Part shown: piece after piece, positions 46,559-58,020 of the stretch | Layout: every line of letters starts with the position of its first letter | Numbering within the stretch: position 1 is the first letter of the stretch | NCBI GenBank assembly: GCA_022393335.1 | Contig: JAJEKB010021035.1 | Location: 19,620-83,619 of the forward strand | Source of the DNA: Macrotrachela quadricornifera | Taxonomy: Eukaryota; Rotifera; Eurotatoria; Philodinida; Philodinidae | DNA length: 64,000 bases | Direction: 5' to 3' | Notes under the pieces: generated by a model | Seen by the model: the letters and a program-made list of their open reading frames with translations, nothing else | Database searches by the model: none | What the model was told of the DNA's origin: nothing | Made by a program: the position numbers and the translations under genes

Positions 46559-49130
46559 TACTGGGTGAATCGATAGGAAACCAACCACTTTTGTGAAAAA
46601 TCTTTTTTGTCAATTTTTTTCTTATACTTAGGTGGGTAGTCGATAGAAAATAGATTTGGCAGAAAAAAATTTCTAGGTAGTAGTTGACATAAGGAAGTTC
46701 CAAGGTGCTATCTCGGAACAGCTATGATAATAGTTGATCACTTCAATTACTCAAATGTTTGAGCGCATATTTTAGGCACGGGTAGATGGATACTAGCCTA
46801 GGACAATCCTCAAACAAATTCCAGTTTCGATGAATTGTTATCAAAGTATGATATTCTTAAGCAAGACGAAGTGTATGTAGGGATGTGCAGTTTCAGTGAG
46901 GACACTGAAATACTGACACAGTTATCACCGACAGTGACGTTCAGTGAACACTGATAACACCAGTGACAGTGCCATTTCAGTGTCAGTGATCACTGACACC
47001 GAGTGCCACTGAAGCACTGGTGACGACCTCATCAGTGTTCACTGAAGCACTGATGAAAGTCGGTGAACCGACAACGTCAGTGACACAGTCTTACACCAAC
47101 ACTGGTGTACACTGATACTGATGTGCACCGACTTAAATATCTATCCTAATTATTTATAACTCACCTCTGATAAAGTAGGACATCTTGCGGATGGACATCT
47201 TAAACAAAAGATGTTTTATTGGATGAGAATTGTGGTTATAGATAAGAATGCTTTTCTATGTTCTAGAACTATTTATATATACTATACGTCGGGTAATGTT
47301 TATCATTTTCTTCTTCGTTTTTCTCTACAATCTCTTTTCACTTGTGTATAATCCATCGACTCAGGCACCTCTCTCTTTACTGTTTCCACACATACCAAAA
47401 TAGTAAAAGTGATTGTCCTTAAATAGGGTACGCTTTTATTTCTTCGTTTAATCTGTATTACTATTATTTTTCTCTGTTTTGTTTTTATTTTATCCAATTT
47501 GATCTTTAAAAAAATGTTTTTTTATTTTTCTTTGCTCAAGCTATTTCTTCTTTATATTTCTATGTTAGGTATTTTTGTTGTGATTAATTTAAGTTTGTCT
47601 TTTTGACATTATTTATCGTTGAAGATGTTCCTTTTTCTTCGGATTATGCATAACGACACTATCTATCTTCTTGAAGAAATAGCGAAATTGTTTATACATA
47701 TTATTTTTTTTTGACAGTCTGTTTTATCGTATTGTGTAATAACTATCATTTCTAGTAATAAAAATTAAATATAAAAATAAGGCTATGAAAAATTGGTGTT
47801 CCAGGAAATTCGAAATTCTCAACATCTCTATATAAAGTGATTATAAAAATTGAGCTAGGTTGACTAGAAAATTCATTTTAGTATCAGAGGCTTTAATAAT
47901 AAATGTTGCCTGTTATTGATGCAGTGAATTGAATTTCTAGGAAATTTATTCTATAACTTTTTCATTTGAATTTCCAGGAAATTGGAATTTACTATTGCAT
48001 GTGAAAGATAATTAGTATACATAGTTTCAGTCGGAACTGAATATTCAAATTATAGCTGTTACAAAATGTCACATATACGGAGAGATTACAATGCGTTATA
48101 CACATATCATGATATAAATTAGCATATTACATAAAATAAATTTTAAGCGAATATCATCGTCATTATTATGTGATGGATGCATGTCATATACAAAAGAGAA
48201 ATTTCTAAGTTTGCTTGCATTTTATACATGATTCTTTAAACGCAGCTATATTACCACTAGCCTTTATAGAACTAAACTAGTTTATTCTGTTCATAGTTAT
48301 TCTTTCTGATAATAAATAGATAATATTGTGCTGATGTTGAACTTTTTAGATAAAAAAGAAACTCAGAATTATGTGTGATAAGTATTTAAAAAAATGAAAT
48401 TTGGACCGTAATCTTCTAATAAAAAAAATTCGTTAAGACATACGCATCCGAAAGTGATGTACTTCTATGAAAGTCTTTTAATACTCCTAAAGCATCGATC
48501 CCAAATAACCTTAAAATATTTTTCAGAATCAGTGAAATATCAGTATCAGTGTACACCAGTGTTGGTGTAAGACTGTGTCACTGACGTTGTCGGTTCACCG
48601 ACTTTCATCAGTGCTTCAGTGAACACTGATGAGGTCGTCACCAGTGCTTCAGTGACACTCGGTGTCAGTGATCACTGACACTGAAATGGCACTGTCACCG
48701 ATGTCATCAGTGTTCACTGAGCGTCACCGTCAGTGACGTCGGTCATCAGTAAACTGAAACTGCACATCCCTAAGTGTATGCATTTATTATGAAAAATGTA
48801 TTTTTGTTCTGATCGTGTAAAAATGGTTTTGCTTAAGAATGCCATAGTTTGGTAACAATTCATTAAAAACACAAATCATTTGGAGGTTTTGCTAGTCTAG
48901 TATCCACCTACCTGTGCCTAAAATATGAGCTCAGAACATTCGAGTAACTGAAGTGATCAACTATTATCATAGCTGTTCCGAGATAGCACCTTGGATCTGC
49001 TTTATGTTAAGTATTACTTAGAAATTTTTTTTGGGGAAACCTATTTTCTATCGACTATACACCTGTAAAAGAAACTGATAAAAAACATTTTTCCAAAATG
49101 TGGTTGGCTTCTCATTGATTCACCCTACTG
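46559..49130. mobile_element. foldback element with ~300-bp arms, split by a hAT-type insertion
   Basis: Left arm 46559-46866 and right arm about 48830-49130 are inverted copies, roughly 80-85% identical. A long shared block includes CCAAGGTGCTATCTCGGAAC. The outer ends are ACTGGGTGAATC and, inverted, AGTAGGGTGAATC. Without the 1.9-kb insertion the element would be about 670 bp with a loop of about 60 bp. No target duplication is obvious and no protein is encoded. It may be a palindromic MITE or foldback transposon. Confidence 0.75.
46878..48772. mobile_element. hAT-type element (1895 bp) with CACTG/CAGTG-rich inverted arms
   Basis: Ends are perfect inverted repeats of at least 20 bp starting TAGGGATGTGCAGTTTCAGT. 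An exact 8-bp direct repeat, AGTGTATG, flanks the element (46870-46877 and 48773-48780). Inside each end lies about 250 bp almost wholly built of degenerate CACTG/CAGTG, CACCGA and TCGGTG motifs, and the two arms are inverted copies of each other. The ~1.4-kb middle is AT-rich without transposase; the longest frame, 47303-47497 on the minus strand, is not convincing. The 8-bp duplication and TAGGGATG end fit hAT. It inserted into the loop of the foldback element. Confidence 0.85.
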
Positions 49131-49976
49131 TCAAAAAGGAAAAATATACATTAGAGATAGGTGATCGAATAACATAGTCTAAGTAATAACATAGTACTTG
49201 CGAAATTCATCGACATTAATAGCGGGTTGTTTTAGAGTTCCATTGTATTCTTTGGTTTTTAATGAAACATGATTATCTTATTGCCATCAGTTAATCTTAA
49301 AGCTAAGAAAAAATTAAATGAAACAATAATAACCGATCATTTGTAAAATAAGCAATTGTATTCTATATTATGAAAATAAAAATAAATAGTAGAACGGCTT
49401 TATTTATTTGAATTTCAAAATGGAATTATTGCTAAAACGTAGCGCAAGCTTGATATTTCTCTAATGGCTATTATTTCTGTTTGTACCACGAGATATTGTC
49501 TCTCAGTTTCTCTGTAAAAAAAACCACTTCTGCTTGATTTGAAATATATGTGCAAGAACAATGGATCATCGATACAGGTTTGTATCTTTTTTCATTTCTC
49601 CCTGGTATGAATGACTTTAAGTGAGATGAAGCAGTTCTGTATAAACAGAAACAATTCCTCAATCCACTGGTTCAATTGCCCACTGTTTCAGATTTTTTCC
49701 AGCAGAAAAAGTTTAAATTCTAGGAGAAATGCTTTATCCATTTCTCTATCTATAAGCAGAAATGAAAAGCATGCGGAGATAAATGCATATTTACTTATTT
49801 TTATCTGAAGTTGTCTTCTTATTTCTAAATAAGGATGGTCGTAGCTGTGTATGTCATAAATAGAAAATGAACAGAGCCAGTCAATAATTATAATCTGAAG
49901 AGCGATATAGTGGATAATATGTTTGTCTATCGTCCAAGTAACCTATTTATTTCCTTTTTAATTATTTCTTTCTCTT
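49131..49976. other. repeat-derived AT-rich stretch
   Basis: No exon. 49645-49760 contains boxes related to the 140-bp satellite (AGGAGAAATGC, AAGCAGAAAT). A ~45-bp block near 49645-49690 recurs as a direct repeat near 50399-50445 (TTCAATTGCCCACT against TCCAATTGTCCACT). Confidence 0.45.
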
Positions 49977-50290
49977 ATTGAACCATTTCATCTTAAAAGG
50001 AAGACTATTTCTCCTGCAATTTTAGTACAAGTGCAATATCAAAGGATAGATTATATATGTATATTTTTCTGTTTTCATTCTTTGGTTTTCTGATTGAACT
50101 ATTTCATCTTAAGAGAAAAATCATTTCTCCTTGAATTTCAGTATATGTATAATATGAAATGATAGAATATATATGTATTTTCCTATTTCCATTCTTTGGT
50201 TTTCTGATTGAACCATTTCGCCTTAAAAGAAAAACCATTTTGCTTGAAATTTCAGTACATCTGCAGTTTTAAGTAATATGTTATATATAT
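49977..50290. repeat. ~115-bp tandem repeat, three units
   Basis: ATTGAACCATTTCATCTT recurs with small changes at 49977, 50093 and 50207 (periods 116 and 114). Units also share TTTCTCCT(T)GAATTTCAGTA and TATATATGTAT. Same compositional flavour as the 140-bp satellite, but a distinct unit. Confidence 0.75.
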
Positions 50291-50480
50291 ATTTTTTTCT
50301 GTTCTTCTGTTTTCCTTTAATGTGTCTACATATTTATATATTTTCCATTTCTGCTGTATCTATACAATTTTATGAGGGTGATCCATTTCTGCTGAAAATG
50401 GAACAATTTCTCGATTCATTGGTCCAATTGTCCACTATTGATTGTTGTGTTTTAAAAAAGTTATAGCTGAAACGTTTTCT

Positions 50481-50827
50481 AAAAACTTGACACATGCCTT
50501 AATACTTTTAGACAATCATGGGTAGATCGTGAATTTTCTATTAAGTGGTTGAGAGTTTCTAAACGATTTAGTGACAATGAATCAGTGTTTGAAAGATGTA
50601 TGAAGTGAGTTTCTTCCAATTCTTCTCTTCCTTCTTTTGAAATAGAGGACGTTCAACTCCTCATTTTTTTCCGGAATCTTTGCTTGCGTAGTTTCTTTTC
50701 TCTCTTGGTTTTTGTTTGTCTCTTTGCCTTTTTTTTGCTCTTTTTCTTCTTTTTTTTTTTGTACTGCCAGGACCTTATGGCCATCAGTTTTTACTGCATA
50801 AATAAAAAAAAAAAAAACTTGACACAT
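50481..50827 (+). mobile_element. 5'-truncated poly(A) retrocopy with 15-bp target duplication
   Basis: A 317-bp insert (50496-50812) ends in ATAAATAAA and a 14-A tail. An exact direct repeat, AAAAACTTGACACAT, flanks it at 50481-50495 and 50813-50827. This is the hallmark of LINE-driven retroposition. The insert starts inside a coding region: from 50498 the frame is open for 36 residues (including SWVDREFSIKWLRVSKRF) to TGA at 50606, followed by a pyrimidine-rich 3' UTR. The source is either a cellular mRNA or the 3' end of a LINE; I do not recognise the protein tail. Confidence 0.8.
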
Positions 50828-53724
50828 ACCATGCTATATAGGGCTTTTTAACAATTTTTTCTTCTGTTACGATGGCTAAAGCAGAGTTGTCTATTATATT
50901 GTAGAGTACAAGTAGCTCTATAAAATAGTTTATCTCGTATATCATGCCACGAACGACGGAAGAGAAAAGATTACGCGACTTTTGAAGTACACATAGAGAA
51001 GTATGGCTTTTTTTTTTGTTTTGCGAAGTATGTCAGTCAGTAATAGAAATACTACCTATGTATGTGGTAAAAGGAATTGATATAAAAATAATGGTTTACC
51101 AACAAGCGTCTTCCAGAATAGACAGGTCAGATATACTTTATGAAGTATTTGTTGTTTTCTTAGTTCAGCTATTACTGCATCTATCTCTTGTATTGAACTA
51201 TAGAGTAATACGGTAAACAAAATAGACAACTAGGACTAGAGAACAGACTGAGTCGAGTTTTGAAAAGTAACGTCGAATCGAATCTAATCGCATTCAAATT
51301 GATTCTTCAAACATGAAATAGAATCAATTTTTTCCGGATCGAATCCAATTTGGCTCTAGCTTGCGTTGTGTAAATTATTACGGATGCGTTTTGGTTTGAT
51401 CTTACTTCTGACGATCCGACTCGTTTCGGCCTTGTGGTTTAGATTGAATATCTAGTCAGACAAAGCTAAAAAAAACCGTGTAAAATCACCTTAAATTGCG
51501 CGTTTTTACGAGCAATTGTGGAGTAAATTTTAACACCGTATACACGCTGTTCGAACGTGGTTTTACGCGTTTTTCTAAAGATCATGTCTGCCTGGTTAGA
51601 TGGTATTTATGAAGTAATAAAAGTCGAGTAGTAGCAATCTATAAGCTCACAAAGTATTACAGCATCAATTATACATATGTTATATCTCATAGACAAAATT
51701 CGTGGCAGATTAAGATTTGAAAGAAAGGTATTGACTACAAACTGAGGTCATGGAATATTACGGTTGGGTCGATACTGAGAGAATATTTTTTAGAATGCAT
51801 AAATTTCAAAATCTTTTATTATGTGAAACGGGAAAAGGATAAAAAACACTGTACATGAGACTAATTTCAACGGAAGAGTCTGTGTTTGGGTTCAATGTTC
51901 GCCATAATAGTCGTACGAGATAGAATTCTTGAAATGTTTCTATCCATGCCAAGTTCTCTGTGGTTAATCATTAGGATAGTCTCTTGGGTGGTGAATGAGT
52001 AATGAAACAGTTTATTCAGGCTCATCTGGTGGGCATGAAATTTTTCCAAAGAGTGTACCGACTGAAATAATGATTATAGTCACAGAAGTTACTGAGAACT
52101 ATCGAACTGTATCATATTTACAGATATTTATAAGCAAAAAGATTGTATAAAATATTTTAATCAAAAAAATAACTGTGTCAGATAGAACTCCATCAAATCT
52201 TCACATTGATGTAAATGAAATCCTATTATCAGTTTCGACGAATTTTTTCATAAAGGTTCATATAAGCGAAGACCCTGCTGTTTCCCTCTTGGATCATACT
52301 TTGCATGTCAGCTTTTAACCATTTATTCGGTTGTATTCAAAAAAAAATATATTACAAGATGTAAAGTAATAAGCTCTACAATTTACGTAAGACTGCTTAT
52401 TTTATAATTGCACTTTTTGCTTTCATAATGAGTAAAATCTTGAGTAGCCAATTTTCGACCATGAGTAAACGAGATTTTTTCATATTCCGCCTCTCCTTCA
52501 TCTGATATCTCTTTTGTCTACTTCTTGTTTCCATAACAAGCAAAATTCTGTCCGATTGTCCGAATAATCGTTCGTTTTTAATGTCAAATACGAAATGAGC
52601 TATTCTTTAAAAAGCATAGAGCTTTTCTCATTGTATCTTATGAGATATTTCGTTTTTTTAATAGAATCTATTAATTGATTGGAAAACTGAAATGTAAAGC
52701 GCAGCCATTTAATTTGCTTCTTATATTAATGAAGTTATACATAAAAGCAATTCTTATTGAAAATTTATTATTATGATATTAGTTGAAAAATATTTAAATA
52801 GTGCCGAAAAATAGAGCATCATTTTCCCTAGCACAATATAAAAAAAGAAAATTCATTCAAGCTTTTAATTAAGAAAATAAGATACTGATGTCATTAATTT
52901 TGGTATACCAAAAGTATTTTAATCTCATAAAATATTAGTCTATGAAAATCTATAAGAGACTTAGAAAATGATTATGATAACAATTACAGGACGTACTATA
53001 CCAATGTGTCTCGAATTTCTTCGATGAACATTATTTTAACTCAACATATAGTAGTTAAATCAAGCAAATGGATAAGTAATCAACTAGTAATCGTTCAAAC
53101 ATTTTTTTTTCTTGTATAAGTGCGTATCTTTCCAAAGAACAGTATGCATTTAGAAGAAATTAAAAAAAAAGCTGAGAGTACTCTATGTTGAAAGTGTTAT
53201 TAATGCAGCTTCATTGCTTTCTTTCACTAACATTATGTGAACAATCTGCAGTATTCATACCTGTGCACACTAACAAACGACTGCAATGATGTTTCAACGC
53301 GTTTCTAAATAAAAGTGAAGAAAAAAACGCTTTATAACTGGTTATATTATTGATAAAAAAATCAAAACGTTAAAATGCGTTGACATTGCTATCAACGACC
53401 CGTTTTAACGTCAAGTGTGGACTTGCTATGATTCAATTAAGTAGGTAATTTAGACCCACACCGTTTCCAGTGTAGAGTAAGAAACAAATACAATGCACAA
53501 GAAACTAACACAGAACGATAACTAAGAAAAAGGTAGTGTATTCTTTTCATTGATGTTGTAAGGCAGGTGAGGGTGTTTCCGATCACTACCCTCCAGTCAG
53601 CTGGTTTAAATAGTGGTCATCATAAAATAACTCCAAACCCATCTCCCACAAGGTATTCCACAATCGATGTATGCTACATCTTTGATATTGTCAGCTGGTT
53701 AGACGTGCGAATATAGTATTATAA
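50828..53724. other. gene-free, repeat-rich stretch
   Basis: No convincing exon. It includes a TCGAAT/GATTCGA-rich patch (51262-51440) and a possible small element with inverted ends at about 51455-51595 (TAGTCAGACA near the left, TGTCTGCCTG at the right). A cluster of AAAACG/CGTTTT occurs near 53300-53415. None has a clean target duplication. Confidence 0.4.
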
Positions 53725-54737
53725 CTATTCCTTGATGTTAATCTCAACTCTTTCTACTGAGAAGTTGTTGCAGTTATCTTTTGTATGATTTGTGATGCCT
53801 TGAGATTTAAATTTTCTTTTACATCCTAAACATCGATATTGATTGTCTATTCCTTTAGTTAAGGGTACGCCCCCCCCTCTTTTTTTTTGTCGAACTTTTT
53901 GGAAAAATTTTTTTTGTTTATATGTGCTGTAGAGAGACCATGTGTTGGTATCTCGATTGTCGTTTAAATGATCTCGATTGGTCCTGCCATTCAAGTGCTA
54001 TCGGGTGTCCACGAAAAGCCATGACCAAAAAAAAATTTTTTCAAAAAAAGTTTTTAATGTGCTCAGTGGATTCTACATGAAAAGTTGTTTATAAAAATGT
54101 TGAAAAAAAAATCAGAGTGTTCCCAAACTTATTTTTTAGTTTTCTCAAAACTAGTTTTTCATCCACAGAGTTTGATTGTGCCACCATCAACCCCACCTTA
54201 ACTTTGTCCGATCGAGCTGAAATTTTTGCCAGAGATACTTGGATATATCCTCCAGAGGTAAAATCGGCCGTTTTCGTTTTCGACCATTTCGTTCGAGTTT
54301 ATGGGGTTTTCGAGATCGACTTCTCGGTTTTTTCGAGATCGTTTTCGTATTTTTGTTATAAAAAAAAAGAAAGCGAGTTTTTGAAAAACGCTGAAAATTA
54401 CCTCTGAGATACAGGTGTAGGTGATCTCAAAAAAAATTTCAGCTCAATCGGACGAAGTTTGATGGGGAAAACCGGTGGCACAATGAGACCCTATGGAAAA
54501 CCATTAGTTTTCGAAAAAATCCAAGAAGACCCCTTTTGAAAATTTTTTCCTCGAACACGTGTCTCATCAATTTAGGTCCTCTATTTGTGGTAAAAATTTC
54601 AGCTCGATCGGACTTGCCGTTCTTGAGATCTAAAAATCATGAAAAAAGAGGGGGGGGGGTACCCTTAATATCTCTGTCACTTTTTGTTTCACCACTTCTG
54701 CTCCACGTTTGTCGGCACGTTTCTTCGATATTCCCAT
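53725..54737 (-). pseudogene. small C2HC zinc-finger ORF split by a TTAA-bounded element
   Basis: On the minus strand, an ATG at 54737 opens 23 Lys/Arg-rich codons (MGISKKRADKRG...) ending at 54669. The second part runs from 53862 to TAG at 53725. If the 806-bp insert is removed with one TTAA copy kept, the frame is continuous over 68 codons. The second part has CLGCKRKFK...NHTKDNC, a C-x2-C-x11-H-x4-C zinc knuckle or finger. A small DNA- or RNA-binding protein, possibly itself from a mobile element, is likely. It has no recognised family, and no intron or promoter was seen. Confidence 0.5.
53859..54668. mobile_element. TTAA-bounded palindromic element (piggyBac-like MITE?)
   Basis: Left end TTAAGGGTAC (53859) and right end GTACCCTTAA (to 54668), each followed inward by a C/G run and then CTCTTTTTT. 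Inside, 54165-54260 and 54395-54490 form an imperfect inverted pair sharing GTCCGAT(C/T)GAGCTGAAATTT and CAGAGGTAA. No transposase. The TTAA target duplication points to a piggyBac-type mechanism, although GGG rather than CCC follows TTAA, so the assignment is tentative. Confidence 0.7.
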
Positions 54738-54750
54738 CCACCGGTATAAA

Positions 54751-55054
54751 AACGTTGATGAAGTTAGCGACAAATTCGAGTTTTTCCAGCGAACATTCGC
54801 ACATTAACCTGTGTCGAAGCAGCTCATCGAGTTGCACAAGACATAAGTATTTTCAGAATTGGCACAATGAAGGAAATGAATATAGACAACTTTTAAACGA
54901 ATATCTTGCCACAATTTCATTGAAAAAATACTGATTGCACCATTGGATAGAGCTCGTCGAATTGTATAAGACACACTGATGAGTTGTTTCAACACAGGTT
55001 AATGTGCAGATGTTCGTTGGAAAAACTCGAATCTGTCGCTAACTTTACCAACGT
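54751..55054. repeat. inverted repeat, two ~78-bp arms
   Basis: 54751-54828 and 54978-55054 are inverted copies: GAAGTTAGCGACAAATTCGAG against reverse-complement TAAAGTTAGCGACAGATTCG, and GCACATTAACCTGTGT in both. The spacer is about 150 bp. It lies just upstream of the split zinc-finger ORF on the minus strand and may have carried its promoter or be a separate small foldback element. Confidence 0.75.
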
Positions 55055-58020
55055 TCTTATAATTGTAATATCAATTTGTAAGCTTTGCAGCGATTCTTTA
55101 ATAGCTTTAATTACTATTATTTATATGCAACGTAATCGAAATATCTGGTATTGACGTGTTATGTAACAATACAATAAAGTGATCACTTGGAAACTGGTTC
55201 AAAACGCTCTCAATGCAAACAGGATGCAGACCGTCGAAAATATCTGAATTTACGAATTTTAATGCATGTTATTATCAACACGATAAACTAATTGTGCGCA
55301 ATATACGTTAAAACTCTTTATGTATAAACGTCGTATATACTAGTGAAAAATGTCCGAATTTACGAGTTTTAATGCATTTACATATAGAACGTGAAAAAGC
55401 GTTTTGTCTGAAATTGATATAACGGGATGTATATATGAGGAAAACAGCACTGATAAAACGCTCGATTCCGAACATTCTCGACTGTGTACGATATATCAGA
55501 TGAAAAGAATGTATGTGATGTTTTAACGCGTTATTTTCTCTTTTCTTACTGTATGGGTATCGTTTACACTTATATGTGTTTACTTAGTACAGACACAGTA
55601 TACATAATATTTTCGATAGTTTTTTTTAAATCAAAATTTTTTCTATCAAATCTATGCATACCTTTCAAAATACAAGTACTTATGATTTTGAATCAAAATT
55701 ATCTAGATTATTGGGAATTGGTCTAATGTTAACAATGAATATCATTAAACTGGTATGTAAACGATTATTTGAGACAGAGAAAGAGGAAAGAAACATGTTA
55801 CTTTTGTTGTAAAAAGATATTTTAACATACCAAAAATATTAAAATGCTTAAGCGTAGTAAAATAAGAAACTCACTCGAATCTTTATGATTCGTATGTAGT
55901 ATTTCATTGAAGATCAAAATAACATAGTAGTATGTAGTAAAAAAGTGATTTAGGCAATCAAACAGCGATGCTGAAATAGATAAAAAAAAAACATGATTTC
56001 GTTTCTATGGATCTGTACATCAACAAACTGAATCTACCTAATAATTTTGAACTCTTAATTTGTAAAATTTATATAAGTTTAACAATTTAAAAAAACTCTT
56101 GCATATTGAATTATGAAGTTCTATCAAAAGATATTTTTTCTGACAGCAAAATATATATATATTTAAAACTCATGATATTTTATGAAAAGTTTTTATAATA
56201 ACACGTTAAAATTTATGTAGATTTTTACACGAAAATGTAAATAATTAAGATTGTACAAATCAATTTTTATATATCAATTGAATAAATTATTGTATAATCG
56301 AAAGAAAAACATACATTAAATTATTTTTTGGATGTTCACAGATAGCGTATAAAATTGTGTATAACTTTGACCAGCATAAATGATAAAATGAAATAAATAT
56401 TCAATAACATTAAAGATGAAACTAATCATTGAAAGAAATAAATTCGATAAATAAAAAAACCTGTTAGTACAATTCTTGCGGAATTAAAATGTAAAACATC
56501 TGTATATCTCATGATCTATGAAGGAGAGTATATCAAATTTCTACTGTTAAAACTTAATCCTCCTTTTAATTCGTGTTTTACAAAGAAAAGGCTTTTAAAA
56601 TAATAAGTGGATTTCTTATAACTTCGTCCTCATTCGTACATATCCTGGGTTAATTATTTATCTAACTTATTTAATTGAATAGTTAGTTTCATAAAAATCA
56701 TTATTATGTAAATATAGTTAGTGTCAATGTCGCCTTGAAACTACAGACTTTGATATTCTGTTGATCAATTTTCATATTGTAGTAAAATTGCTAATTTTCT
56801 TTTTAAAAAAATCATTAAAAAAATGTGTTCAAGTATGTTTGTAAAAAAAACTTATATTTTCGGCAAAAAAATCTCTAGAAAAATGCATTTATATGTATGA
56901 CAAATAAACGCCTACAAACGACAGATTTTAAGTGAAGGTTTAATTCGAACGAGCACATTGTATACATAAAAGGATACGTTTAAATGAACGAATAATATTT
57001 TTGTTTCTACATATTTGCATTCAAACATTCTTTTCATGGACATATCGATATGAATTATATTAAAGTTTAACATATAAATTAGTTTTATAAATCACTTAAG
57101 ATTTGATAAAATATCTTATCTTTTTTTCTCTATTAAAATTCATTTCGATCGGTTAAATATAATTGTTAATACAGTTTGCATGACAAATATTTATTACGGA
57201 TAGAAGAATTTCTTTTATATTGAGAATAATCACGTGTTTTATGAGAAGAAAAAGTGAACAGAAATACAAAAAAAACTTTCTGATTGGTCATGATTATATA
57301 CAGTACTTATCAAAAATGTCGTTACTATTTTTTATTACACAATAAACTTAATATAATTTATTATACTTTCAAGGATTGATAATTTTGGTCTTCTTTTATC
57401 GTTAATCTTATTGTAACGCGTGAGCCAGAATAAAATTCTCTACAAAGTCATATATAACAATGTAATTAATTCGACATAATGAATGTACATGCTTACATCT
57501 AATTTTTTTTTAATAACTTTGCGCTCTTTTAGAACAAAAAATACAGCACGAAAAGCTCTACAATTTATGAAGAACAAATTATAAAAAAGAGTAAGCAAAA
57601 GAATACATTTATTTTGTATGAAAAAAAAATATATATGATTATTGCACGATCGAAATTTTATGACGAAAAATTTTGTTTATCGTAAAAATAAAACAAATGA
57701 TCGTATATAAATAGTAAAGAATTTCAAGCACTATCTTTTGATAGAAAAAAAGAAAATTTTGATTGAATGAGAAATATTTACAATGCCAATAGTCTAATTT
57801 ATTCTGACTCACCTGTTTTTTTTTTTCGCATCCATATAAAATTACACTTATCAGATTTTTTTTCTTTTCTTTTAATGTTCTGTTGTACAGAACGTCAATG
57901 GTATAAGAGCAGTTTCTCGTTCATGATCAAAGATGAAAAAAAAAAAAAAAAGAAATTTTCTATACATTATTGTAGATATTATGTATGATTATTAAAAATA
58001 TATGGCAATAAATAATAATA
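55055..58020. other. gene-free stretch
   Basis: AT-rich. A ~31-bp direct repeat (GAATTTACGA(A/G)TTTTAATGCAT) occurs near 55245 and 55356, next to several AAAACGC boxes. The final kilobase is the promoter side of the acyltransferase gene. No exon seen. Confidence 0.5.

Noticed and set aside
47303..47497. 64-codon minus-strand frame inside the hAT-type element as a transposase fragment
   Set aside because: Basic low-complexity composition without any hAT catalytic or dimerisation motif.
51455..51595. Small element with TAGTCAGACA/TGTCTGCCTG ends as a hAT MITE
   Set aside because: The direct repeats next to it (TTAGATTG and TTAGATGG) do not abut the ends and are not identical, so boundaries are unsafe; kept only as a note in the region entry.
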